64,000 nucleotides of DNA from Vigna angularis. Lineage: Eukaryota > Streptophyta > Magnoliopsida > Fabales > Fabaceae. The notes beneath the pieces are model-generated. The model saw nothing but the letters and a program-made list of their open reading frames with translations. It ran no database searches and had not been told where the DNA came from. The DNA is taken from assembly GCF_016808095.1 (NCBI RefSeq), contig NC_068970.1, forward strand, positions 21,682,501 to 21,746,500, given 5' to 3'. A program made the position numbers and the translations under genes. Positions 25,757-35,599 of the stretch are shown one piece after another (the first letter of the stretch is position 1; every line of letters begins with the position of its first letter).

Positions 25757-26499
25757 GACAAAAACCAGCAGGCACTAAGGTCGCACCAACATCTTTTCAT
25801 TATGAGACCTTGTAAGACCAATCAATATCTCTCAATTTCCCACAACCCGCCAAATTGATCAATTCAACGTCAGTTCAAATAATTATCCTTCACAGTGGGT
25901 TAACGGTATGATTATTTTTTATTATTATTAAATACAAATTTATTTTATAAAAACCATTTTTATTATTTTTTCTTTTTCAGTTTATTTCACTTCTTTTTAT
26001 TATAAAAAGTATTTTAATTAATTTTTAATATTTTTATTCGTTTACATATTTATTAGCCTAATATATTTAAACAAATTATTTTTATATTTTTTGTATTTTT
26101 AAATTTTATTATTTTTTGTTTCTTTTTATAATTTCATTTCATTTTATTTGATGAAATATGGATAGGATATTATTCACCGTAGCAATATGAGAAGCTATTG
26201 AGAATATATTAGGAATCAATCAGTTTGAAGGAATTTGAAACTAAGTTGATTGTTTTTTTTAAGGGATTTAAGGGTGATGAGAGTAAAGTTTATAAAAAAT
26301 TAGCATAGAATTTGATTGATGTAACAGATAAAAAGTTGATTCAATTCGTGTAAATTGAAGATTATCAAAATGTCCTTAGTAATAAAAGTAATATAAAATT
26401 ATAATTGTTAATAATATTTAATGGTAAAAATTAATATAAAGAGGAAAACAATATTTTTTTTAAATGAAAAAAAAAATTTAAGTAAAGTGAAATAATTGT

Positions 26500-26950
26500 G
26501 TTTAAAATATAATATTTTTTTAGTTAAAACCCTCTAATGATCTTTATATTTGAACATAAAATTCGGTTATCAAATTTTAAATTGTCTCAATTAGGCTATC
26601 ATTTTTTAAAATGTGATGTAATTTGATTATTTTTCGTTGATACAAAACTAACGACATTAACTCAATGTTACGTGTCAGTTTGTGATTTTTTTATTTTTTA
26701 TACTTTTATTTTGATTTATTTTAATTAATTTATTTATTTTAAAAAATTTGCCACGTGTCAAATAAGGATCCTATCACGTGGTAGAGACAATGTGACGTGG
26801 CAATGATACTGACACGTGTCATGTGAAAAATATCAATTTATTTTTTTATTTATATTTTGTCTCATTTTAGTCCTAATGTTGTCTTAAATTGGAGCATTTC
26901 ATTCCTCTCCAAATTAAAACAAAATTTAACTTTTATATAGATGTATATTG
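26500..26950. repeat. Repeat-like segment carrying an ACGTG cluster
   Basis: The wording (CAATTAGGCTATCA, ATTTTAGTCCTAATGTTGTC, CCACGTGTCA...TGACACGTGTCA) resembles a family of interspersed elements common in legume genomes, as I remember it. CACGTG or ACGTG cores occur at about 26,669, 26,751, 26,775, 26,795 and 26,814. The element class and its ends are not determined. Confidence 0.4.
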
Positions 26951-27503
26951 ATATATTTACAAGGCTAAAAAGCCCATATTAAAAAAGTCTAAGGGACCAA
27001 AATATCCACAAAAGTCATGTGAGCCAAGCACAATCCATGAGCCTTCCTTTTGGAAAAAATATTTATTTTGAATACAAGAAAAATACCCAATTAACTCTTA
27101 ATATATCGTAAATCTAAGTGTTTTTAATTTGTCAAATAACTATATACAAATATTTTACTCAGACTAACATAGACTTTGTAAGATGATTCGATAAACTTGT
27201 TTGCTTGCTTATATAGGAAAATTATGCAAAATCATAGGACTTGAAATCCTTGAATGACTAAACATATTTGATTTTTCTCGACTAACTAAACTTATATCTA
27301 AGATAGTCATTTAATCTTGTGCGAAAAATTCATCTAGATCTGAATCAAAACTAAATAAAATATCTCAATTTGAAAGTTTAAAATAATGAATTTATGAATA
27401 ATAAATTTATGGTTTCTTTTATTATATATATTTTTTAAAATTTTTTTAATATATGACTTAAATTTATACTTAAATTCTACTAATTATTTATTTCTTTTTA
27501 TAT

Positions 27504-27509
<6 letters not shown>

Positions 27510-27537
<28 letters not shown>

Positions 27538-27538
27538 A

Positions 27539-27608
<70 letters not shown>
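27510..27608. repeat. Long interrupted (AT)n microsatellite
   Basis: Almost pure AT dinucleotide for about 100 bases, with GT and CAAG interruptions near 27,517 and 27,536. Confidence 0.95.
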
Positions 27609-27611
<3 letters not shown>

Positions 27612-28537
27612 ATAAAAAAAATTGAGTTTGAATATTATTAGATGGCTAGATTCCATGCTTATGCGGTTAGGAATTTACCATAATGTACTATGTGTTACTT
27701 TATTCAATGCTATAAGTTTTTTTCTTTAAAAAATTGATAAATTTAATAAATAAATTAAACTACATATTATATATTTTATTTAATAAAATATAATACATTA
27801 TATAAAAATATTGATTTAAATATAATAAAATTACATCATATTAAACTATCTAATAAAATATATAATTTTATATGTGTATATAAATGATGCAATTTTAATG
27901 TTAGATATTTTATTAATATTTGTGTTTAAATTATGATTTATATGTAGTAATAACCACAAATAAGAGTTTTTAAATATATAATTTTTCCTTAAATTTTGTA
28001 ATAATATATTTAAAACATAGTAACTTAAAATATAAGTTAAAACAAGTATATTAGAATATATTTATTTATTTATTTATATATTGATATGTTATAACATAAT
28101 GTAATGATAAATTAACTAACATAATGGAAAAAATGTTAATCTTTATATTAATGTTTGTGTTTTCTTCTGTTAACTTAAACCATCGTTATTAAACTTTACC
28201 TATTATTCTAATATATATACATTTAATTTTTAGTTAATTAAGTTAGTATTTTACTTAAAAGGTCAAAAAAAAAGTAAAAAAACTTAGGTAGGTTAATATT
28301 AGGGAGCTAGCTCTACCCCTTCCTCCTTTACGTTTGTTGTCACGGGAGCCATCATAATGCTTAAAATGAGTAAAACAAATTTGTGTTGAATGTATGATAT
28401 TATTATCTGATTATTAAGTTTGTTATCTCTTAAGAAACTTATCTAATTGATTAAAATTGTCTTATGCAAACCACAAATGTTAGTTATTTGTTTTAATTGA
28501 TTAAGAAAATAACTTAATCAATTAAAACTGATAGTGT

Positions 28538-28539
<2 letters not shown>

Positions 28540-28578
<39 letters not shown>
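28540..28578. repeat. (AT)n microsatellite
   Basis: About 39 bases of AT dinucleotide. Confidence 0.95.
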
Positions 28579-28580
<2 letters not shown>

Positions 28581-30013
28581 TTAATTCCTTTTGCAGGTAC
28601 GAAAAATATTTTAGAAACTTTTATTTTTGAAACAAGGGAATCTTTTGTGAAGATTTCGAGCATTCTTGGAGACTCAAGACATCAATTGAAGAAATTCAAA
28701 GTTGCAAGTATTTAAGAATGAGGGAAAAGATCTAGGAGAAGTCAGAATTATGTATTCTTTGTAATATATCCCTAGAGATATATCGGATTTTATTTTTCTA
28801 TAATTTATGTGAATTTTAATTACTTTTGCAGTGTAGAAAAGATTACAAGTGTGTATAGTCTTTCTCTTATTAATTAATTTTTGTTGTGGTTAGAGATTTA
28901 AAGTACAATATTGTATCTCTATAATCTTGAACGAGTATAAATTTTTGTGTAATTTTTTTTTATTGTTTTTGCTTAATAATATTATAATTGTTTAAAAAGT
29001 TAAAAAATTCATTAAAAACAAATATTTCAAAAAAAATAAAGATAATTTTAAACTAATTAATTTTCTCTTAATTGAAATATATTATCGTCACGCATTTAAC
29101 AACATGTGTTTTTGTGCTAAGGCTTTAAAAGGTCCCAATTAAATGAGCCAAAAATATAACAATATAACATATTTCTAGTGAAAGTCTGTATCAATCTATA
29201 AGTTATGAACTTAAATTACACTTCTAATTTTTTAGGAAATAAAATAATTTTGAAGGATTTTTTGGTATTTATAAGAATGAGTCATTCGATAAAGCTGCTT
29301 CTATTTTCGCTAATTTGATTACCACTTGAATAAATGTAATTATAACATTACTCATATAAATAAATAGGCGTGTGCATCACTGACAAATTAATGCTAACTT
29401 TACTTACTCTTTCGATCTAGAATATTCCACCACTACTGAAAAATTAATGTTGTACATTTCATGTGTTAATCGAGTTCATTGATTGGTTAGCTTATTTCAT
29501 CGATTGATTTAAAAACATTCACTATAACCACTAAATAATTCTCTTCAAATTTTTTATAATCAAATCATTAAATTAAAATGATTATATCATTGATAAAATA
29601 TTATTTTGTCCGACATTCTTAATATGTAAATCCAATTACTTATCTATAAATTCATCCATGCAATCTAAATTAAACTTCTTGCATTCATACTTACATTTTT
29701 CTATACCTATTAATGTTTTATATAATGTAATAAATATAACATACTGAATTTAAGTCAAATATTTGTTTTTATATATCACATTTCTTGTAATAAATTACTC
29801 ATAAAATAATTTTTAAATAAAATATAACTGGAAACATAAATAATTATAAAAAGAATATAGAACGAAAGTAATAATTATATAGATAATTAATACTTTTTCT
29901 TACAATTATTCGGTAATGTTTCAACTACGAGACCAGCAAAGACAACGTAATCCCAGTTACCCAATATTTTTTAATATTGGGCTTTATGGGCCTCAATTAC
30001 AGGCACCCAATAC

Positions 30014-30077
30014 TTTTTCGCGCTGTCACGGATAGAAATGTGAGTAAGAACGACGTCGTTACCGTAGAGTATATATA
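30014..30077 (+). promoter_or_regulatory. Likely CSN8 core promoter (TATA box and ACGT palindrome)
   Basis: A TATATATA box at 30,070-30,077 lies about 210 bases upstream of the CSN8 ATG. Just above it is a perfect 12-base palindrome AACGACGTCGTT (30,049-30,060) with a GACGTC core, the type of site bound by plant bZIP factors. TTTTTCGCGC at about 30,013-30,022 resembles an E2F site. Factor binding is inferred from motif only. Confidence 0.5.
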
Positions 30078-30150
30078 GGTTTTGCCGGAGGAACAGAAGC
30101 TGGTTTGAGCTTTTCAATCTTCACTTCATCTCATCGCATCGAATTGAGGT

Positions 30151-30183
30151 ATGGCTCCGCTAATGCCGTGTTTGGTAGCGTAA
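30151..30183 (+). other. Upstream ORF in the CSN8 leader (10 codons)
   Basis: ATG GCT CCG ... GTA GCG TAA encodes MAPLMPCLVA and ends about 100 bases before the CSN8 start. If the leader is unspliced and starts near the TATA box, this uORF would be the first ATG reached by ribosomes. A GT directly before it (TTGAG|GTATGG) could instead be a splice donor that removes it. Confidence 0.35.
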
Positions 30184-30284
30184 GAGAATTATTAACTGGC
30201 CATTTTATTCGAATTTCGATGTTGGCGTTTAGTTTGAGCTTTTTGGGTTTTGGTGCTATAGGGAATTGGTCGGAGAGGAGAGTG

Positions 30285-31926
30285 ATGGATTTCTCTTCGT
30301 TGAGAGCTACGTTGGATTCGAAGTCGTACGACAAAGTAGCGGATGTATGCGATAACCTAATGCTTCAGGTAGCTGTCTATTTGATTCTTGTTCCTTTTTC
30401 CCTCTCATTAGGGTTTGTGGCTTATTTCAAATTCACGAATCCTCACTCAGGTTGCAGCTGATGGCATTGCTTACCAGGACGATTGGCCCTACGCCATTCA
30501 CCTCCTCGCGCACTTTTATGTTCACGACATGTATCTATCTTTCAATTCTCTTCTTGTTTTCGCGCTTTACATTATCGTATATCTCAATTAAATGACTATT
30601 ACTTTCTCAGATGTTGCTTCTGAAATAAATAATTCCTGTCTTGATTGATTCTTTTAATACGTTTGTTTGTGTAACTCAATTTGGAAGTAATGTTATGGTT
30701 TTGCAGCAACAGTGCACGCTTTCTTTGGAAATCAATACCTTCGTCAATCAAAGAAAGCCAGCCTGAAGTCACCGCGGTTTGGAAAATCTGTCAGAAGCTT
30801 TGGTTACGTGACTATGGAGGAGTGCACGAGGCAATCCGTGGCTTTGATTGGAGTCAGGATGTCCAAGGCCTAGTTGCTGCATTTTCAGGCAAGACTTTAA
30901 AAGCCTGTTGTATGAGTCTATTCACTTTGTCACTTCGAATGTCTTCTAAACAATCCAAATGCGTATATCTTAATTCTGTTGTGTTTCTGAGACGAAAGCT
31001 GTTATCCTAATTCATAAAAAATGTTTTCCTCACTTATATTATAACCCGTTGTTACTTTTGCTGAATGTTAATCATGGACTATGTGTTATACTTTTTGGGT
31101 CGGGAAATTGGTGAAGCGTCGATGTGTGGATCAATTAATTTGTTTTTGCTGTAACAATATGCAGTGTTATTTTTGCTGCGATTGCCGTAATGGATAAAAG
31201 CAATGGTGCCTTAATATTAGTTTGGCGAGAACAAAATGTATTATATTTTAAACCTCAAAAAATTAGAAATATGTTTCCGTTGGACTTTCCTTACCCCTAC
31301 ATATATAACATGAAAAGATGTAGATGAATGTTGTAATTTCTTGGGCTAACATGTACTGAAGATAGATGATCTATGGATAATGCATAAAAGTAGTGAAGTA
31401 GTCATGTGCTGTGCTCCTTCCACAGTAACTTATGTTTTGTTTGATTAAATATGCTTCTTAGTTTTATATTTGCTTTACAAATAGCTTGAGTCCACAACAA
31501 ATTTTTGTGCACCTATATTTGGTGTTTAGTACCATAAAATGTTAACAGCAATAAACTTTTCCAGAACTTTACACAAAGGAGATGTTCCAGCTGCTTCTCT
31601 CTGCTTATTCAACAATAAGTATTAAAGACACTGCTTTATTTCTGGGAATGAATGAGGATGATGCTACAAATTGTAAGTAATTTTCACTATCCTAGAAGCT
31701 TATGAAATTGGACATTGCTTATATTTTGTACTTGAACTGTCTGCTCTCTCCTTTTCTTATTAATATTGTCTGGTTGTATAATTTAGATGTACTACAGCAA
31801 GGCTGGACTGTCGACCCTGCTTCTCAGATGCTTATTGTAAAGAAGCAACCTGTTGTGACTGAGCAGAAACTTGATCATAGTAAATTGCAGCGATTGACGG
31901 AATATGTCTTCCATCTTGAGCATTGA
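30285..31926 (+). CDS. CSN8: COP9 signalosome subunit 8, five coding exons
   Basis: Coding exons are 30,285-30,368, 30,451-30,530, 30,707-30,888, 31,565-31,672 and 31,787-31,926. Joined, they give 197 residues, the same length as Arabidopsis CSN8 (COP9/FUS7). Diagnostic stretches are VADVCDNLMLQ, YQDDWPYAIHLLAHFYV, SARFLWKSIP, YGGVHEAIRGFDWS, MFQLLLSAYSTI, LFLGMNEDDAT and the terminal KLQRLTEYVFHLEH. The protein is the smallest subunit of the nuclear COP9 signalosome, contributing a PCI-type scaffold; the complex removes NEDD8 from cullins and so controls CRL ubiquitin ligases, photomorphogenesis and auxin signalling (family knowledge). The third intron (30,889-31,564) has a GC donor, CAG|GCAAGA; the others are GT-AG. 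An in-frame ATG at 30,219 would add 22 residues not expected from the family, so the ATG at 30,285 is preferred. Confidence 0.95.
30889..31564 (+). other. GC-AG intron of CSN8
   Basis: The exon ends TTTTCAG and is followed by GCAAGA, not GT. The next exon begins AACTTTACACAAAGG after TTTTCCAG. Only this junction restores the conserved FSELYTKEMF reading across the splice, and no GT nearby keeps frame. GC-AG introns are a known minor class spliced by the major spliceosome, usually with a strong CAG|GCAAG donor as seen here. Confidence 0.85.
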
Positions 31927-32432
31927 GGCTTTTAGTTATGAAGAATTAGATGTTTCAATTTATATGAAATTCTTCTCAAATTGATCAATCAAACATTCTA
32001 TGTTCTTGAAAGTGGATGTATACTGTTGATAATTTTGTAGCCAACCTGTTTGTGTTTGCACTTTAGCACTGATTGGTGAAATTCACGTCCCACTTGGTAG
32101 CTGTTTGACAAGTCTCTCAGTATCTCTTATATGATAGTGGAATGGTTACAACTTTGCATATTGGACTTGTTTTGGGAAGAAATGTCCGTCTGTATATTCT
32201 GAGTATACAAAATATACAGTGTACTGAATGTATACTGTATAATTTGTTAAGGTGTTGTTACTTATTTCTTGAATCTAATTCTGTTTGGATGGTACTTTGA
32301 TTTTCAAGTTAATTTTTTTCTCTTGTTTTTTTGGGGCTTTATTTTTCCATTGTTGATAAATATCTGAGAAGTGGTGTGGGTGTGTTGCTTCAACTCGCCA
32401 TTATCCACCTTCATTCCTAAACACAGATTTAG

Positions 32433-32823
32433 TTAAAAACACATCCTATCCACTTTCTTGAAGAAAAAACTTCATGCTTCCTCACCTTCTCCTTCTCCAG
32501 CTCCATCCCCACATTTAAGTGATCACTCTGAGCCATCAACTTCACCACATCCTGCTAGTCTATACTCTCCAATATCACCAGCAACTGCTGAGCCACCTCC
32601 CTGTTTTGACTGTGAAGTATCTTCACCTGCACCATCTATTGTGCCTGAGCAACCCCCTGATCCTTGTCCATATAGTGGCTCCGTACATCATCCCATCTCT
32701 TCACAAAATCTTGATTCTAAACTATCCATTTCCCCTGATTATTCACCTTCAGCAGCCCCTAACTCAAATTCTGCCAGCCACACTACTGAAGAAGTCCCAT
32801 GGATCCAAGCGCCAGCAGGGTGA
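32433..32823 (+). pseudogene. Proline/serine-rich AGP-like ORF, probably a broken gene
   Basis: An open frame without an ATG (in-frame stop at 32,434) encodes about 120 residues rich in Pro, Ser, Ala and His. It contains SPSPSPAPSPH, SPISPATAEPPP, SSPAPSIVPEQPPDP and SPDYSPSAAPNSNS. Such dipeptide patterns are typical of arabinogalactan or hydroxyproline-rich cell-surface proteins. The expected signal peptide and C-terminal membrane or GPI segment are not in the frame. After VPWIQAPAG a stop occurs, and the following sequence in another frame begins GEETSKKLVSQM, as if a frameshift had cut the protein. The base composition is far richer in C than its neighbours. I infer a degraded or mis-framed member of an AGP-like family; a spliced functional gene using an upstream exon cannot be excluded. 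Confidence 0.4.
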
Positions 32824-32929
32824 AGAAACATCTAAAAAATTGGTGTCTCAGATGCTTGCTCCTTCCTCTATATGTAAGTGTATCTGGTCATGTAGACTCT
32901 CTTTTGTTTCTCATGCTTGGCTATAGTTG

Positions 32930-34990
32930 AATCTTGGAAGTGATAAGATTTGCATAATGGTGACAAGACAACATATTATTAAAGCATTCTTTCAAAAGTT
33001 TTTGTTATACTTTGTGGAGCTACTAATCCTTTGGTGCCATGTTACTCAGTATTTTTTTTACACATCACCACCTTACATGCATGTCAATTACATTTAAAGA
33101 AATTGAAAGCAGTAGTAGTTTATATTACCTTTAAAATCACCAGTTCCTGTATCAGGTGCCTCGAATTTTTTTAAACATACTAAGTTAATTGAATTATGGT
33201 GTTCTCTTGATTTGCTGTATTTTCTTAGATCCTTCTTTTTACTTTTCCCTTTTTCCTTTATTCTTTGCAGCGTCAGCGAGTGGTGATTTCCGTGGGAAAT
33301 CTTGCTAATGGGATTTTGTATGCTGTTAACTTCTTTTGTTTTCCCAATGATACCACATCTGATGATATGGATGTTGCCTGATGAAGGATCCTGGAGACAT
33401 GCAAGGAATAATAATGCTCTGCAAATTTTGTTCAGAATACAGAAGGAAGAAGCTTCCGTTCAATTTTAATTTGCCTTAATTTTACTTCAAGCATGCAACC
33501 ACCATGTAAAGCTCCGGTGGGTAGAGGGTCAAAGCCTGAAAATTGGCAGGCCTCTCATCTAGTACTACATGTTCTATGAAGAATGAAATTGATCCCAAAG
33601 GTATCAACTAATAAACACCGTGAGCAAGAGCAAATTGGCTTTCAGATGTCAGAAGAACCATCCCTTGTATTCAATCAAGTGGGTTCTTTCAGCATCTGAA
33701 TCTGTAAAACATCTACAGTAATATCTAGCAAAGAGATAAATCAGTAGTCGAGACAGATCTTTTACAAGTGACTAAAAATAGTAAACTGTGTAGTGGTGAC
33801 TTTTCAAGTAGTTCAAAACATAATTTTTTTAATGATACAATAATATATTTTTGAAATATAGAATTTATTCTCCAAAGGCTAGAATCATCTTATTAACAAG
33901 AAGTCAAAAAATTTACTGTACAGATTTACTTCAAATAATACTTAATGCATACATATCCCCAAGAGTATGCCTTCTGAATGCCCTATGCAGATAACATTAT
34001 CTTCAACGCAATTCATTTACAACAAAGGAATTTCTTTGTGCTCATTTTTCTGTTTCCATGATTAATATGATTCAAATCTGGTTTAAAGGTGTTTCTACGA
34101 GTCTTTTAATGTCTCAACTTCCAAATCCGTGTAGAAGAGGGGATGTTCTTGCAATAAACATACCTACAGATAAGGTTTCAGTAAGTGCAAACTAAATTTA
34201 CATGAAAACTTCAATCTAATGGCTTCAAACTTTGTTGATTTACGTCTCAAATTAAAAACAATTTATTCTAAATTACGGGATTGACCTATGACTTTCATTG
34301 GGAGAGTTTTTTTTTTTAGTTTAAATTCAAGAATCATGAAGTTTGAAGAACCGTTCTACCTACTGGTTATTCGAGCAGAATGCTCGAGACAAAGAGGTTT
34401 CTCATCATCAATAAGATTTGGTTTGTAATATGAATCTTAAATGTTATATTAGTCAGATTTGTTGGAGGAGCTGAAATAGTAGAGGCTTGATGCTTTGATG
34501 TCTGTGTTTCCTTATCTTAGAAGTTGTATCAACAATATATTTTACCCTTCAAAATTGACACTTTTTGGTTTAGCTAAATGATACTATCACAGAATGTGTT
34601 CATGGTTTCCGTAAGTTAAAAGGGTCAAGTATAATCTTAAACTTGCAAACTGTATAAAATTCATTCCTTCTGAGATTAAGCTTTGGGCTATTGGACATTC
34701 AAATAGGTAAACTGTGAATTACATTGTTAGATATATATATATAAATCGATTTCAATTGTGTAAATATGCAACGGAAAAGGATAGATGCAAAGTTGTAGAA
34801 AGTATGAAATAAAAGCTTGATTTTCCATATCTTCCTTTGCAGTGATTTTATTTTGCTCTAAAAACTACTACATGACAAAAAGAATTTCAAAAGGCTGAGC
34901 TGTAGAGAAGAACAAACAATGCCCCAAATATAACAATTTTATTTCATTGATCTTACAAGCTATCACATAATAAACATCTTACATTTGAAT
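32930..34990. other. Intergenic or transcript flank, no gene recognised
   Basis: About 33,270-33,600 has codon-like, less AT-rich wording and begins after a good acceptor (TTCTTTGCAG at 33,261-33,270), so it may be a 3' exon or UTR of the broken AGP-like gene. No protein domain could be read. Confidence 0.35.
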
Positions 34991-35021
34991 GTACATCTAA
35001 TAAGGGATAATTAGTTCAAGC

Positions 35022-35378
35022 CTAAGGTCTTAAGAACCAGTTAAATGTCATTGAAATCATCACAACTACATAAGAAGTATGAAAAAAATGCTTGATACGT
35101 GACAATTTTCTAAGGTTTGTTTCTATGCTTCCAAATAGTAACAATGCCAAAGTGGTAATTAGACCAATAACTATTTCCCTAATTTCAAAATCAAAGAAAA
35201 AAAGGGTTGGTATAAATGATATTATACCACCCATAAAAATCATGACAGTTGATGCTACATTTTTTTTTAATAATTTATATTTACTGTTCTCTTGTGATCG
35301 AGTTATCTCTCTTTTATCTTCAACTTTATTACAGATATACTTAGTCACGAGAACAAGACAAGATGAGCATATTAAAGT
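35022..35378 (-). pseudogene. CCC1/VIT-like membrane protein fragment
   Basis: About 108-118 open codons with no ATG start. They encode a basic segment (NKVEDKREITRSQENSKYKLL), then two or three hydrophobic spans: VASTVMIFMGGIISFIPTLF, IVIGLITTLALLLFG and TSYVVVMISMTFNW. The order of charged linker, A-x-x-x-F-x-G-x-I-x-x-x-P span, R-x-x-x-G/A-L-L-x-F-G span and final helix is that of the C-terminal half of vacuolar iron transporter / membrane-of-ER-body-like proteins (CCC1 family), as I remember them. The N-terminal half with the metal-binding helices is not found nearby, so I call it a fragment. An exon-like frame at 35,443-35,520 lies upstream on the same strand. The family assignment is by pattern and is uncertain. 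Confidence 0.4.
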
Positions 35379-35442
35379 AGTAAATCATATTCTAACTACG
35401 TCTATAATGCTTCTACTATCAACTTGACTTATATTACTGTAC

Positions 35443-35520
35443 CTAGTTGGGTGATTCCTTCAGTAACTTTTCACGAATCCTTTTTTTAAAAGCATTATAG
35501 CTTTTTAGAGTCTCTTGTAC
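35443..35520 (-). other. Exon-like 25-codon frame after a good splice acceptor
   Basis: On the minus strand TTATTTATCAG|GTACAAGAG opens a frame reading VQETLKSYNAFKKRI... and ending in TAG. It could be a terminal exon of an unrecognised gene. No domain identified. Confidence 0.2.
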
Positions 35521-35599
35521 CTGATAAATAAGAAAATTAGGTAAGGCTAACAATAAAGAATAGAAAAAATAGAAAATTAAGTACTAAAAACATATATAG

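Larger units (their letters stand above)
27000..29930. other. AT-rich intergenic DNA upstream of CSN8
   Basis: No coding signature. It contains long AT microsatellites (27,510-27,608 and 28,540-28,578) and TAATTGATTAA-type words at 28,440-28,530. Confidence 0.5.
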
